Below, piece after piece: positions 1 through 8,164 of a DNA stretch of 64,000 bases. Origin of the DNA: Rhodocyclaceae bacterium (GTDB lineage: Bacteria > Pseudomonadota > Gammaproteobacteria > Burkholderiales > Rhodocyclaceae). The translations under genes and the position numbers were made by a program. The stretch lies in contig JAEUNL010000061.1 in assembly GCA_016791115.1 (NCBI GenBank), forward strand, positions 62,001 through 126,000. The letters run 5' to 3'. Position 1 is the first letter of the stretch. Every line of letters starts with the position of its first letter. The notes under the pieces were generated by a model. The model was not told the DNA's origin and did no database searches. It saw only the letters and a program-made list of their open reading frames with translations.

Positions 1-1529
1 ACGACGAGGGTATCCAGCACCTTCATCGCCTCGACCATCTCCTTGCCCCGAGTCTGCGAGTTGGGCGCATGCCCCCAGAACACGACCGCCTTGAGGTTCG
101 GATCCTGGTCGATCAACTCGTTCTTTTCCGTGACACCGTCGATCCAGCGCGAAACCGTGATGCCGGATTTCTCCATCATCGCCTGGGAAACGTAGCGGCC
201 CTTCAGCCACTCGTAATCGACGCCCCATACGTTTGCCCAGTGCTTCCACGAGCCGGTCGCGATGCCGTAGTAGCCCGGCAGCGAATCGGGATTCGGCCCC
301 ACGTCCGTCGCGCCCTGCACGTTGTCGTGGCCGCGGAAGATGTTGGTTCCACCACCGGCAACCCCGACGTTGCCCAGCGCCAGCTGCAGGTTGCACATCA
401 TGCGCACGATCGCGTTGCCTGTCGTGTGCTGGGTCTGCCCCATGCACCAGACCACGGTCGATGGCTTGTTCTTCGCCAGCGTCTCGGCAATCAGCTTGAC
501 CTGTTCATCCGGCACGTTGGTCACGTCGAGCACCTTGTCGGCCGTCCACTTCATCGACTCGTCGCGAATCTTGTCCATACCCCAGACACGATCCTCGAGA
601 TACTTCTTGTCCTCCCATCCGTTCTCGAAGACATGACGCAACACACCGTAGATCAGCGCGATATCCGATCCGGAACGCAGGCGAACGTGATGGTCGGCCT
701 TCGCCGCGGTGCGCGTGAAGCGCGGGTCGGCGACGATTACCTTGGCGCCGAGTTCCTTGGCATGCAGGATGTGCAACATCGACACCGGGTGCGCCTCCGC
801 GGCGTTTGATCCGATGAAGAAGATAGCCTTGGAGTTCTGCATGTCGTTGTAGGAGTTGGTCATCGCACCATACCCCCACGTGTTGGCCACACCCGCGACC
901 GTGGTCGAGTGGCAGATGCGGGCCTGATGGTCGCAGTTGTTGGTGCCCCACATCGACACGAACTTGCGCATGAAATACGCCTGCTCGTTGCTGTGCTTCG
1001 ATGAACCGACCCAATAGACGCTGTCCGGTCCCGACTCCTTGCGCAGCCTCAGCAATCGCTCGGAGACTTCGTTGAGCGCCTCGTCCCAGGAGATTCGCTT
1101 GTACTTGCCATCGACGAGTTTCATCGGGTAGCGCAAGCGATGTTCGCCGTGGCCGTGTTCGCGCACCGACGCGCCCTTTGCGCAATGCGCGCCGAGGTTG
1201 ATCGGCGAATCGAACACCGGCTCCTGCCCCACCCAGACGCCGTTCTGGACCTCCGCGTCGATCGCACATCCCACCGAACAATGCGTGCAGACCGTTCGCT
1301 TTACCTCGACCGCAGTGGCGGCCGATTTGCCTTCGGCTGCCTCTGCCTTGCCGATCATGGAGAACGACAACTGGCCTGCGAAGGCCGAGGTGCCGGCCGC
1401 CAAACCCGATCGCTTGAGGAAGCTGCGCCGATCGAGCGTGCCGGGCACAGATGCATCGGCCGCATTCAGGCCGCGAGCAAGTCGCGCACCGGAACGGCGC
1501 GCTACAGCATCCGATTTCTTGACGAGCAT
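1..1529 (-). CDS. fdhA: Formate dehydrogenase catalytic (alpha) subunit, N-terminal part
   Basis: The frame is open from an ATG at 1529 to the left edge, about 509 residues, so the C-terminal part is missing. A GGAGGAGAG Shine-Dalgarno precedes the start. The protein has a Tat signal (RRSFLKRSG, about residues 34-43), then a 4Fe-4S motif (CTHCSVGC at 81-88 with a fourth Cys near 116) and the bis-MGD oxidoreductase fold. The active-site stretch HQARICHS (about 201-208) carries Cys (codon 912-914) where enterobacterial FdnG has selenocysteine. Family knowledge: this subunit oxidises formate to CO2 in the periplasm and passes electrons to an FeS beta subunit and a cytochrome gamma subunit, which would lie left of the window. 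It is the last gene seen of the leftward fdh operon. Confidence in the family is high. Confidence 0.95.
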   Translation of the reverse strand, partial: MLVKKSDAVARRSGARLARGLNAADASVPGTLDRRSFLKRSGLAAGTSAFAGQLSFSMIGKAEAAEGKSAATAVEVKRTVCTHCSVGCAIDAEVQNGVWVGQEPVFDSPINLGAHCAKGASVREHGHGEHRLRYPMKLVDGKYKRISWDEALNEVSERLLRLRKESGPDSVYWVGSSKHSNEQAYFMRKFVSMWGTNNCDHQARICHSTTVAGVANTWGYGAMTNSYNDMQNSKAIFFIGSNAAEAHPVSMLHILHAKELGAKVIVADPRFTRTAAKADHHVRLRSGSDIALIYGVLRHVFENGWEDKKYLEDRVWGMDKIRDESMKWTADKVLDVTNVPDEQVKLIAETLAKNKPSTVVWCMGQTQHTTGNAIVRMMCNLQLALGNVGVAGGGTNIFRGHDNVQGATDVGPNPDSLPGYYGIATGSWKHWANVWGVDYEWLKGRYVSQAMMEKSGITVSRWIDGVTEKNELIDQDPNLKAVVFWGHAPNSQTRGKEMVEAMKVLDTLV

Positions 1530-1548
1530 CTTGTCTCTCCTCCGCGCC

Positions 1549-1743
1549 TTACACCCGGGTGGTCCGGTAGTAGTTGTCGATGTGTTGCGTCAATCGGTAG
1601 CCCTTGGCAGATTGTTCCTCGGCCTGCGGCTGCTGGGCCGTCTCGACTACACGCTGACCGCCAGCGACAACGGCAGCCGCAGCACCGCCGGCACCAACCG
1701 CGCGCAGGAAATTGCGCCGCTTCAGATTTGTCTTCTGTTCCAT
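1549..1743 (-). CDS. Small Tat-signal protein of the formate dehydrogenase region
   Basis: This 64-residue protein begins MEQKTNLKRRNFLRAVGAGG, a twin-arginine motif followed by a short Ala/Gly/Val-rich hydrophobic stretch. The tail is short and polar, ends with YYRTTRV and contains no cofactor motif. Small proteins of this kind are known immediately upstream of formate dehydrogenase alpha genes (the family called formate dehydrogenase region TAT target). The gene lies 19 nt before the fdhA start and 30 nt after the chaperone stop, so it is co-transcribed. Its function is unknown; a role in Tat export or assembly of the periplasmic enzyme is inference from position. Confidence 0.85.
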   Translation of the reverse strand: MEQKTNLKRRNFLRAVGAGGAAAAVVAGGQRVVETAQQPQAEEQSAKGYRLTQHIDNYYRTTRV

Positions 1744-1773
1744 GGGGCTCCTCCTGTGGTTCCTGACATCAAC

Positions 1774-2418
1774 TCAGATTTCGATCTCGAACGCCTGACG
1801 GTCCAGATCCAGAAACGCGCGCACGAACCTTGCGACCGTGCGGAAAAAATCTGCTGCCGGATGCGCCTCGATCGCATTACAGAGCGCCGCATACCAGGGC
1901 GCAACATGTCGCACGAAGAAGGCGCGCTGACGCGCTTCCCTTTCCGCCTGGGTGAGCGACTCGTCGAGTACCAGATGGCGCATCGATTCGCAGATCGCGG
2001 CAATGTGGTCCTCCGTTTCCTTCACGTCCGCCTGCCGCACCAATCCGAGGTCTGCAAGATCCGCCCGCAGTTGCGCCAGCGGCTTCTCGTTCATGAAGCC
2101 GGCAAGATAGGACGACGCGTAAGGCAGGATGTCGGGTTTGCCAACGCCGACGAACAGCGCCTCGAATTCCTCGGCGACCAGGTCCGGCTCACACACCGAG
2201 GCCGCGCCGCAAAGGCCGCGCCAGGCCACCGGGAATTCTGCGTTGCCGTCGCTCGCAGCGTCTGCAGATGTTCCCAGCGCGCGCAACAGTTCGGCGTCGG
2301 CGGGAGCTACGAACAGCCGCGCGATCAGGCCATAGAACGCGGCTCGCGCGGCATCCTCCGGCGTCACCGGGTCGGGCACCGTATCGACCGGCTGGACGAT
2401 GGAGACGACTGCGTTCAT
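1774..2418 (-). CDS. TorD/DmsD-family molybdoenzyme chaperone
   Basis: The 214-residue protein starts at ATG 2418 (MNAVVSIVQPVD). The open frame extends further upstream, but that extension overlaps the ferredoxin gene and is not credible as protein. It is helical, with a TorD-like core: YGLIARLFVAPAD near the N-terminus, an E-x-EFEALF-VG segment and PYASSYLAGF in the middle. TorD-type chaperones bind the Tat signal and apo-form of a molybdoenzyme so that cofactor is loaded before export; here the client is presumably the adjacent formate dehydrogenase. The start overlaps the stop of the preceding gene as ATGA, which implies translational coupling. Confidence 0.85.
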   Translation of the reverse strand: MNAVVSIVQPVDTVPDPVTPEDAARAAFYGLIARLFVAPADAELLRALGTSADAASDGNAEFPVAWRGLCGAASVCEPDLVAEEFEALFVGVGKPDILPYASSYLAGFMNEKPLAQLRADLADLGLVRQADVKETEDHIAAICESMRHLVLDESLTQAEREARQRAFFVRHVAPWYAALCNAIEAHPAADFFRTVARFVRAFLDLDRQAFEIEI

Positions 2419-4505
2419 GTATCGAACACCGTCATTTCGGATCCCTTGCCGGAAAGCCCGTCTTCCATCATGTCGACAACGCGGCAGTCGGCGCACATCT
2501 GGATGCGGCGCAGTGCCTGCCCACCGGCAAACATGGCATGGCCGCTCAAACGGGCCGTCATGTTGTCGATCATCTGGCGTGTGCCAAACGGCTTTCCGCA
2601 CTTTATGCAGTGGAAAGGCTCGGCCTCGTTGAGCGTGCGGTCGCGCCGCACCTCTGCAGTCAGCAGCAGACGCGGAATGAGGGACAGCGCCCCTTCCGGA
2701 CAGGTCTGCACACAGAGCCCGCACTGCACGCAGTTGCGCTCGAGGAAACGCAGTCGCGGCACGTCCGGCGTATCCATCAGGGCCGATTCAGGACATGCGC
2801 CGACGCATGAAAGGCAAAGCGTGCATTTATTCTTGTCGAGGCTGACCGCGCCCCAGGCGGCGCCCGATGGCAGGGCGATTTCGTCCACCCTTCGTGGCGC
2901 ATGGCTCGCAAGATGCTCGAAAACGAACTCCAGCGTCGTCCGCTTCTCGGCCGTCAGTGCAAAGCCAGCCGCATGTGCAACGCTCCGGGCCGGCGCATAG
3001 TCCCAGATGGCCCGTTCGAACTGCCGGGCGTCGGCAGCAGCCAGCACCGCGAGATGCTCTCCTTCGTACCCCAAGGCACCGAGGATCGTCTGACCGATCG
3101 CAAACTGCGCGCGACTCGCTTCGACATAGGACGTCGGTTGATCATCCGGCGACAAAATGACGCACTGGCTTGCCCCGTAAGCAATCGCGGCCAACGCGAC
3201 ATCGAGACCGATGGCCGCGGTGTTGTGCACACGCAGCGGAATGACCCGCGCCGGCAAACCTCGCCCGATGCGCGCCGTCTCGAGCAGCAACGGTTCCGCC
3301 GCTTCGCTGTACAGCAGCATCAGCGCCGCTTGCCCGCCCGCCTGGCGATAGGTCTGAAGTGCAGTCTTGATGCGCACCCCGATTTCCGGAACTTCGGCAT
3401 AGACATGCCTGATCGCACCGGACGGACAAACTGTCGCACATCCGCCACAACCCATGCAGAGATGTGGTTCGACCTTGATCTTGTCCCCGTCGCCACTGAT
3501 TGCGCCGGTCGAGCATACGTCGACGCACTTGTTACAGCCGGTGATGGCATTTCGCGCATGCGCGCACAATCGCGATTTGTAGTCGAAGTACTTCGGCTTT
3601 TCGAACTCGCCCACCAGCTCGACAAGCTTGCGCGCGGCGTTCGACTGCGCCAAGGCGTCGCTTCCAGGCGCAAGGTAGCCCTGCGGTAGATGGGGCAGCC
3701 GAATCAGCGCCTCGCGCGAAAGATCAAGCACCAGATCGAAGCGCTCTTCACGCTCGCGCGCACCCCGCTGGAAATCGATTGCGCCGATGTCTGCACAGGC
3801 TGTGACGCAGGCTCGGTGGGACACGCATTTGTCGGCGTTCACCTGGAATGCCGGCCCGATCGCTCCCTCCGGACAGGCTCTGACACAAGCCCCACAGCGC
3901 GTGCACAAGTCGGGGTCGACGGGATTCGATTCCTGCCATCTCACATCGAATTCACCTAGGAATCCTTTGACTGAAATGGATTTGCCGAACCACACGACGA
4001 ACTCTCTGGAGAACGGAAGCGTGCCTTGGGTATCGGTTGCCAGCACGGCGACGTCCAGCCTTCCCTTGAGCTGCTCTGCCCAGGCAACGGCGGCATCAAG
4101 AGGCCCGACAATGAGGGTCGCCCCCTCCGATCGGTAGCCGACGGCAGGCACCGGCGCCGGTTCTGGCAGGCGCGCCATTGCCAGCAGCGCGGCAATCTTG
4201 GGATGCGCAAGGTCAGCCTCGGCTGACCACCCGGCGAGTTCGCGGATATTCACGAACCCGACCTCGGGCGCGCGCGCAACGTCATCGGCAATTGTCCGGA
4301 ACAAAGGCGCTTCCTGGGTGCAGGCAACCAGCGCAGCCGTGTCTCCCGAAAGTCCGGCGCGGAAATGTTCGAGCTCGTTGCGGCACAGGGATCGCGAAAC
4401 GGCGGGCACGCCACCCAACCGCAATACCTCTGCCAGTTTGGCCGCGTCGAGGCGCATCGTCCCGTTGCAGCTGCAGAGCATGATCGACTTGTCGATGGCG
4501 GACAT
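2415..4505 (-). CDS. Multi-cluster 4Fe-4S polyferredoxin of the formate dehydrogenase operon
   Basis: About 696 residues. An ATG at 4505 (MSAIDKS) is preferred; a GTG at 4511 is possible and neither has a clear Shine-Dalgarno. The N-terminal domain begins with a short Cys pair (LCSCNG). Then come CTRCGACVRACP and CVSHRACVTAC, CNKCVDVC with CMGCGGCATVCP, and near the C-terminus CTLCLSCVGACP with CVQCGLCVQTCP, giving about six ferredoxin-like Cys sets. The end holds CIKCGKPFG and CADC, a possible zinc or rubredoxin-like knot. No signal peptide is seen, so it is probably cytoplasmic. Proteins of this architecture accompany fdh genes in proteobacteria. An electron-transfer role between formate dehydrogenase and a cytoplasmic acceptor is inferred, not shown. 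Confidence 0.85.
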   Translation of the reverse strand: MSAIDKSIMLCSCNGTMRLDAAKLAEVLRLGGVPAVSRSLCRNELEHFRAGLSGDTAALVACTQEAPLFRTIADDVARAPEVGFVNIRELAGWSAEADLAHPKIAALLAMARLPEPAPVPAVGYRSEGATLIVGPLDAAVAWAEQLKGRLDVAVLATDTQGTLPFSREFVVWFGKSISVKGFLGEFDVRWQESNPVDPDLCTRCGACVRACPEGAIGPAFQVNADKCVSHRACVTACADIGAIDFQRGAREREERFDLVLDLSREALIRLPHLPQGYLAPGSDALAQSNAARKLVELVGEFEKPKYFDYKSRLCAHARNAITGCNKCVDVCSTGAISGDGDKIKVEPHLCMGCGGCATVCPSGAIRHVYAEVPEIGVRIKTALQTYRQAGGQAALMLLYSEAAEPLLLETARIGRGLPARVIPLRVHNTAAIGLDVALAAIAYGASQCVILSPDDQPTSYVEASRAQFAIGQTILGALGYEGEHLAVLAAADARQFERAIWDYAPARSVAHAAGFALTAEKRTTLEFVFEHLASHAPRRVDEIALPSGAAWGAVSLDKNKCTLCLSCVGACPESALMDTPDVPRLRFLERNCVQCGLCVQTCPEGALSLIPRLLLTAEVRRDRTLNEAEPFHCIKCGKPFGTRQMIDNMTARLSGHAMFAGGQALRRIQMCADCRVVDMMEDGLSGKGSEMTVFDT

Positions 4506-4577
4506 GAGCACGGGGTCGAAGTAACCCTATGCGTGACGCAGCTAACACGCCTGACAAGGCGGGAAAAAAATTACAAA

Positions 4578-5093
4578 TCAGGAACGATTGTCTGCTTCTG
4601 AAGGAGCCGCGGGCACTTCCGGCAGCGGCACTGCGGCGCCTATCCCGGCCTGCACTTCGATTGCCGGAGCAGCAGGCTCCACAGGTATGTTGCCCCCACC
4701 CTCGCTGCCACTGACGTTTGCTGTGCCAACGGCAGGTTCATCTGCCGCATCTCCCGTCGGATTGCCAAACAGAAGATCCTGCGCGTGATTGAGTTCGCGC
4801 AACATCGATTCCGGTATCGGTTCGAAGGTGTTGTAGTCGTCGATATAGACGTCGAGGCCATCCATCTGGTTGAAATGCGGCAAGTGGAACAGTTTCTTCA
4901 ACGCGGCCTGCTTGAGCTTCCCGTCGACCTTGGCCTGCAGGAAGCCGGTGAAATCCGAATCGAAGCCGAGACTGTCGACGGACGGCAACTCCGCCGGAAC
5001 CGGCACGCCCGCCGCGGCGGTACCCGGCGCCACACCGGCGGCCTCTTGTTTGAGCCGCGACCAGCGCGAAAGGAACTTCTCGTCCTCAGCCAT
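4578..5093 (-). CDS. DUF3306 family protein
   Basis: The 171-residue protein starts at ATG 5093 (MAEDEKFLSRWSRLKQ). A longer in-frame extension would lie antisense-like inside the upstream gene and is rejected. The FLSRWSRLK start, a central HLPHFNQMDGLDVYIDDYN segment and an Ala/Pro/Gly-rich low-complexity tail are typical of DUF3306. No signal peptide, membrane segment or cofactor motif is present. The gene overlaps the DUF3305 gene by 8 nt. The pair is a known companion of formate dehydrogenase operons in proteobacteria. Its biochemical role is not known; an assembly or maturation function is inferred from linkage only. Confidence 0.85.
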   Translation of the reverse strand: MAEDEKFLSRWSRLKQEAAGVAPGTAAAGVPVPAELPSVDSLGFDSDFTGFLQAKVDGKLKQAALKKLFHLPHFNQMDGLDVYIDDYNTFEPIPESMLRELNHAQDLLFGNPTGDAADEPAVGTANVSGSEGGGNIPVEPAAPAIEVQAGIGAAVPLPEVPAAPSEADNRS

Positions 5094-5568
5094 TGCGCGA
5101 CCCACCATCGCGCACCGACGCAAAGCGCCCGCCCTTCTTGCGTACTTCCGGCCGATAGAACGCATGCGCAAAACCCTCGACCCACTGGCGAATATCCCCC
5201 GGCATCGGAACGCCATCGACCTGCTCACCCGAATCGAGCATGCGCGCCGCCTCGCCGAAGCTGACCGTCACCGCGCCGACATGCGGCAGCGTGTCGCCTT
5301 CCTCCATACGCCACATCACGAACACGCGAGGTTCCGCCCCGCCGACATTGAGTAGGTAGTTTTCCGCTTCGTCCGTAAACAAGTCGATCCGCGCACCGGG
5401 TACCAGCCATTGCTCCCCTTCCGGGGCCGAACGAAGGCAGCGCGGCGCCTTACCCCCGTCGCCAGCCGCGGGAACGACCCCCATCGCCTCCCATTGTTCG
5501 CTTACCCAGGCATTCGAGAGCCGCCGGCGTTCGAGTACGATCGACACATCTAGAGACGTTTTGGTCAT
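5086..5568 (-). CDS. DUF3305 family protein, first gene of the fdh operon
   Basis: The 160-residue soluble protein begins MTKTSLDVSIVLERRRLSNAW. Features of DUF3305 are the ERRxLSNxWxSExWE start, a LFTDEAENYLLNV segment and VFVMWRMEE in the middle, with a basic C-terminus (RPEVRKKGGRF). It is the most upstream gene of the leftward fdh operon and is divergent from moaA across a 101-bp gap, so the operon promoter should lie between 5569 and 5669. Function is unknown; linkage to formate dehydrogenase is the only clue. Confidence 0.85.
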   Translation of the reverse strand: MTKTSLDVSIVLERRRLSNAWVSEQWEAMGVVPAAGDGGKAPRCLRSAPEGEQWLVPGARIDLFTDEAENYLLNVGGAEPRVFVMWRMEEGDTLPHVGAVTVSFGEAARMLDSGEQVDGVPMPGDIRQWVEGFAHAFYRPEVRKKGGRFASVRDGGSRNG

Positions 5569-5605
5569 AATCTGGAAGAATTTTCAAGCATCGCCCGCAA
5601 GGAGA

Positions 5606-5620
5606 TGGAACGCTGTTTGC
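5606..5620 (+). promoter_or_regulatory. Sigma-54-like promoter upstream of moaA
   Basis: TGGAAC, five bases, then TTGC matches the -24/-12 consensus TGGCAC-N5-TTGC with a single mismatch and keeps the GG-N10-GC spacing. It would start transcription near 5632, about 38 nt before the moaA ATG. The same gap also has to serve the divergent fdh operon. A sigma-54 activator is encoded at 22425-23846, but nothing in the sequence links it to this site. Confidence 0.45.
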
Positions 5621-5669
5621 AGTAGCGTGTTCAAACTCAGTGTAGCCCACGTGTCCCCGACCCACCATC

Positions 5670-6755
5670 ATGCAGCGAAACATCATCCCTCTCGTCGATC
5701 AGCGCTCTCTGAAAACGGCGCCCGACGTGCCCGCTTCCTTGAGCCCCGCGACCGGGCTGCTGGCCGACACGCGCGGGCGACGTGTCCGGGATTTGCGCAT
5801 TTCCGTGACAGATCGATGCAACTTCCGGTGCACTTATTGCATGCCGAAGTCGGTGTTCGACCACGAATATCCGTTTTTGACGCGCCACGAACTGCTCTCG
5901 TTCGAGGAAATCACCCGCATTGCCCGGCTGTTCGTCGAGCACGGCGTCGAAAAGATCCGCATCACGGGCGGAGAACCGTTGTTGCGCCGGAATATCGAGC
6001 GCCTGATCGAAATGCTGGTTCCGCTGGGCGTGGAGCTTACGCTCACCACCAACGGCGCGCTTCTGCCGAAAAAGGCGCGGGCGCTCAGGGATGCGGGCTT
6101 GCACCGCGTGACCGTCAGCCTCGATTCACTCGACGACCGTGTCTTCCGGGCCATGAACGACGTCGACTTTCCGGTCGCAAAGGTGCTGGAGGGCATCGCC
6201 GCCGCCGCCGAGGCCGGCTTGGGACCGGTGAAGGTCAATATGGTGGTCAAGCGCGGCACCAACGACCATGACATCGTCGCCATGGCTCGCCACTTCAAGG
6301 GCAGCGGGCAGATCGTGCGTTTCATCGAATTCATGGACGTCGGCTCGTCCAACGGCTGGCGCATGGACGACGTCGTGCCCTCGGCCGAGGTCGTCCGGCG
6401 CATTGATGCCGAAATGCCGCTGCAGGCCGTCGACCCCAACTACGACGGCGAAGTGGCCGAGCGCTGGCGTTTCCGCGACGGCAGCGGCGAAATTGGCGTG
6501 ATTTCATCCGTCACCCAGGCTTTCTGCGGCACCTGCACGCGCGTCCGGCTATCCACCGAAGGCAAGCTCTACACCTGCCTGTTCGCCACCGAGGGCCACG
6601 ATCTGCGTTCCTTGATGCGAAGCGGACGCAGCGACGCCGAACTGTCTGCCGTCATCGCCGCAATCTGGCAGGCACGCGGCGATCGCTATTCCGAAATCCG
6701 TACCGCCGAAACCGCAAAGGCGCGCAAGATCGAGATGTCCTACATCGGAGGCTGA
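5670..6755 (+). CDS. moaA: GTP 3',8-cyclase MoaA (radical SAM)
   Basis: 361 residues, slightly longer than usual because of about 35 extra N-terminal residues. The radical-SAM motif CNFRCTYC places Cys at 50, 54 and 57. A GGEPLLR segment is present, the second cluster is supplied by [10 protein letters not shown] plus a Cys in LYTCLF, and the protein ends in the conserved Gly-Gly (MSYIGG). With MoaC it converts GTP to cyclic pyranopterin monophosphate, the first step of molybdenum cofactor synthesis. It opens a five-gene rightward operon. The next gene begins at the base after the stop codon, so translation is coupled. Confidence 0.97.
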   Translation: MQRNIIPLVDQRSLKTAPDVPASLSPATGLLADTRGRRVRDLRISVTDRCNFRCTYCMPKSVFDHEYPFLTRHELLSFEEITRIARLFVEHGVEKIRITGGEPLLRRNIERLIEMLVPLGVELTLTTNGALLPKKARALRDAGLHRVTVSLDSLDDRVFRAMNDVDFPVAKVLEGIAAAAEAGLGPVKVNMVVKRGTNDHDIVAMARHFKGSGQIVRFIEFMDVGSSNGWRMDDVVPSAEVVRRIDAEMPLQAVDPNYDGEVAERWRFRDGSGEIGVISSVTQAFCGTCTRVRLSTEGKLYTCLFATEGHDLRSLMRSGRSDAELSAVIAAIWQARGDRYSEIRTAETAKARKIEMSYIGG

Positions 6756-7580
6756 GTGGGCAAACCCCTGTTGAGCAATGCCGGCCGACCCGCAACCGTC
6801 GAAATCGAAGCGATCAACGAGAGCGGCGAAGTCGTGCCAACATCGATCGCCGGCGAGAATCCGCTCACCATTTATCTCGACAAACGCGAGCTGGTCACGT
6901 TGATGACGCTCGGGCAGGCGCCCGAGGCGCTGACCATCGGCTACCTGCGCAACCAACGCCTGGTTTCCGGCCTGGACGACATCGAGGCTGTGCAGGTCGA
7001 TTGGGACACCAATGCCTGCGCGGTCAAGACGCGCCGGCCGCTCGAGGACATCGAGTCGCGCACCGCGCGGCGCACCGTCACCACCGGATGCGGCCAGGGC
7101 ACGGTGTTCGGCGACCTGATGGACGACATCGAGGCAATCCGCCTCCCCGGCGAGGCCCGGCTCGATGAATCCACGCTGCACGGCCTGCTCGACGCGGTAC
7201 GCCGGCACGAGACCATCTACAAGGCGGCTGGTGCGGTACATGGCTGTGCGCTGTTCCGCGGCACCGAACTGCTCTACTTCGTCGAAGATGTCGGCCGCCA
7301 CAATGCGGTGGATGCAATCGCCGGCCTGATGTGGCTCGATGGCATCGAAGGCGGCGACAAGATCTTCTACACCACCGGCAGGCTGACCTCGGAAATGGTG
7401 ATCAAGGCCGCGCAGATGGGCATCCCGTTCCTCGTCTCGCGCTCCGGCCTGACCCAGATGGGTTACGACATCGCGCGGCGCGTCGGCATCACGATGATCG
7501 GCCGCTCGCAGGGCCGGCACTATCTGATCTACGCCGGCGCAGAACGTTTCGTGCGCAACGGCGCAGGGGTGACCGCATGA
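6756..7580 (+). CDS. fdhD: FdhD, sulfur carrier for formate dehydrogenase maturation
   Basis: 274 residues from a GTG directly abutting the moaA stop, with GGAGG five bases upstream in the end of moaA. FdhD hallmarks are PLTIYLD, the loop TVTTGCGQGTVFG, HETIYKAAGAVHG, EDVGRHNAVDA and the C-terminal SRSGLTQMGYDIA. Family knowledge: it moves sulfur from the IscS desulfurase to the Mo-bisMGD of formate dehydrogenase, using a CxxC loop in E. coli. Here the loop has Cys112 but Gly115 in place of the second Cys. The client enzyme is the divergent fdhA. Confidence 0.95.
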   Translation: MGKPLLSNAGRPATVEIEAINESGEVVPTSIAGENPLTIYLDKRELVTLMTLGQAPEALTIGYLRNQRLVSGLDDIEAVQVDWDTNACAVKTRRPLEDIESRTARRTVTTGCGQGTVFGDLMDDIEAIRLPGEARLDESTLHGLLDAVRRHETIYKAAGAVHGCALFRGTELLYFVEDVGRHNAVDAIAGLMWLDGIEGGDKIFYTTGRLTSEMVIKAAQMGIPFLVSRSGLTQMGYDIARRVGITMIGRSQGRHYLIYAGAERFVRNGAGVTA

Positions 7581-8164
7581 GCGCGATCACCGGCCTCGTG
7601 CTTGCCGGCGGCCTCGGCCGGCGCATGGGCGGCGTCGACAAAGGTCTGGTCGAGCTCGACGGCAAGCCGATGGTGGCGCACGTACTCACGCGCCTTGTAC
7701 CGCAAGTCGATAGCGTCCTGATCAATGCAAACCAGAACATCGACCGCTATGCGGCCTTCGGCAAGCCTGTGGTGCCCGATCGCATCGAAGGTTTTGCCGG
7801 CCCGCTCGCCGGCCTGCACGCCGGGCTGAGCGCAGCATCGACACCGCTGCTGGTGACGGTGCCGTGCGACTCGCCATTCTTGCCGCTCGACCTCGTCGAA
7901 CGCCTGCGTGCCGCACTAGATGCAGCGCAGGCCCAGCTCGCAGTCCCCAGGACAGGTGATCAGGCACAGCCGGTGTTCAGCATGGTTCGACGCGAGGTGC
8001 TCGAGGATCTCGCGCAATTCCTCGCTGGCGGCGGTCGCAAGATCGACGCCTGGTACGCTCGGCTAAAGGTCATCGAAGTCGCGTTCGACGACGAGGCCGA
8101 GGCCTTTGCCAACATCAATACGCGGGAAGAACTTTCCGGATTTCAGGGAGCAGCAAGCAAGTGA
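7577..8164 (+). CDS. mobA: Molybdenum cofactor guanylyltransferase MobA
   Basis: 195 residues from the ATG at 7577, which overlaps the fdhD stop as ATGA. An open frame upstream of this ATG is an out-of-frame shadow of fdhD. The nucleotidyltransferase signature LVLAGGLGRRMGGVDKGL opens the protein, followed by VTVPCDSPFLP (metal-binding Asp) and a late FANINTREEL segment, all normal for MobA. It attaches GMP to molybdopterin to give the MGD form required by formate dehydrogenase. It is coupled to moeA through a GTGA overlap. Confidence 0.95.
   Translation: MSAITGLVLAGGLGRRMGGVDKGLVELDGKPMVAHVLTRLVPQVDSVLINANQNIDRYAAFGKPVVPDRIEGFAGPLAGLHAGLSAASTPLLVTVPCDSPFLPLDLVERLRAALDAAQAQLAVPRTGDQAQPVFSMVRREVLEDLAQFLAGGGRKIDAWYARLKVIEVAFDDEAEAFANINTREELSGFQGAASK

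Noticed and set aside
1198-3000. Open frame of 600 codons on the + strand across the fdh operon
   Set aside because: Antisense to fdhA, the Tat protein, the chaperone and the ferredoxin; no domain features.
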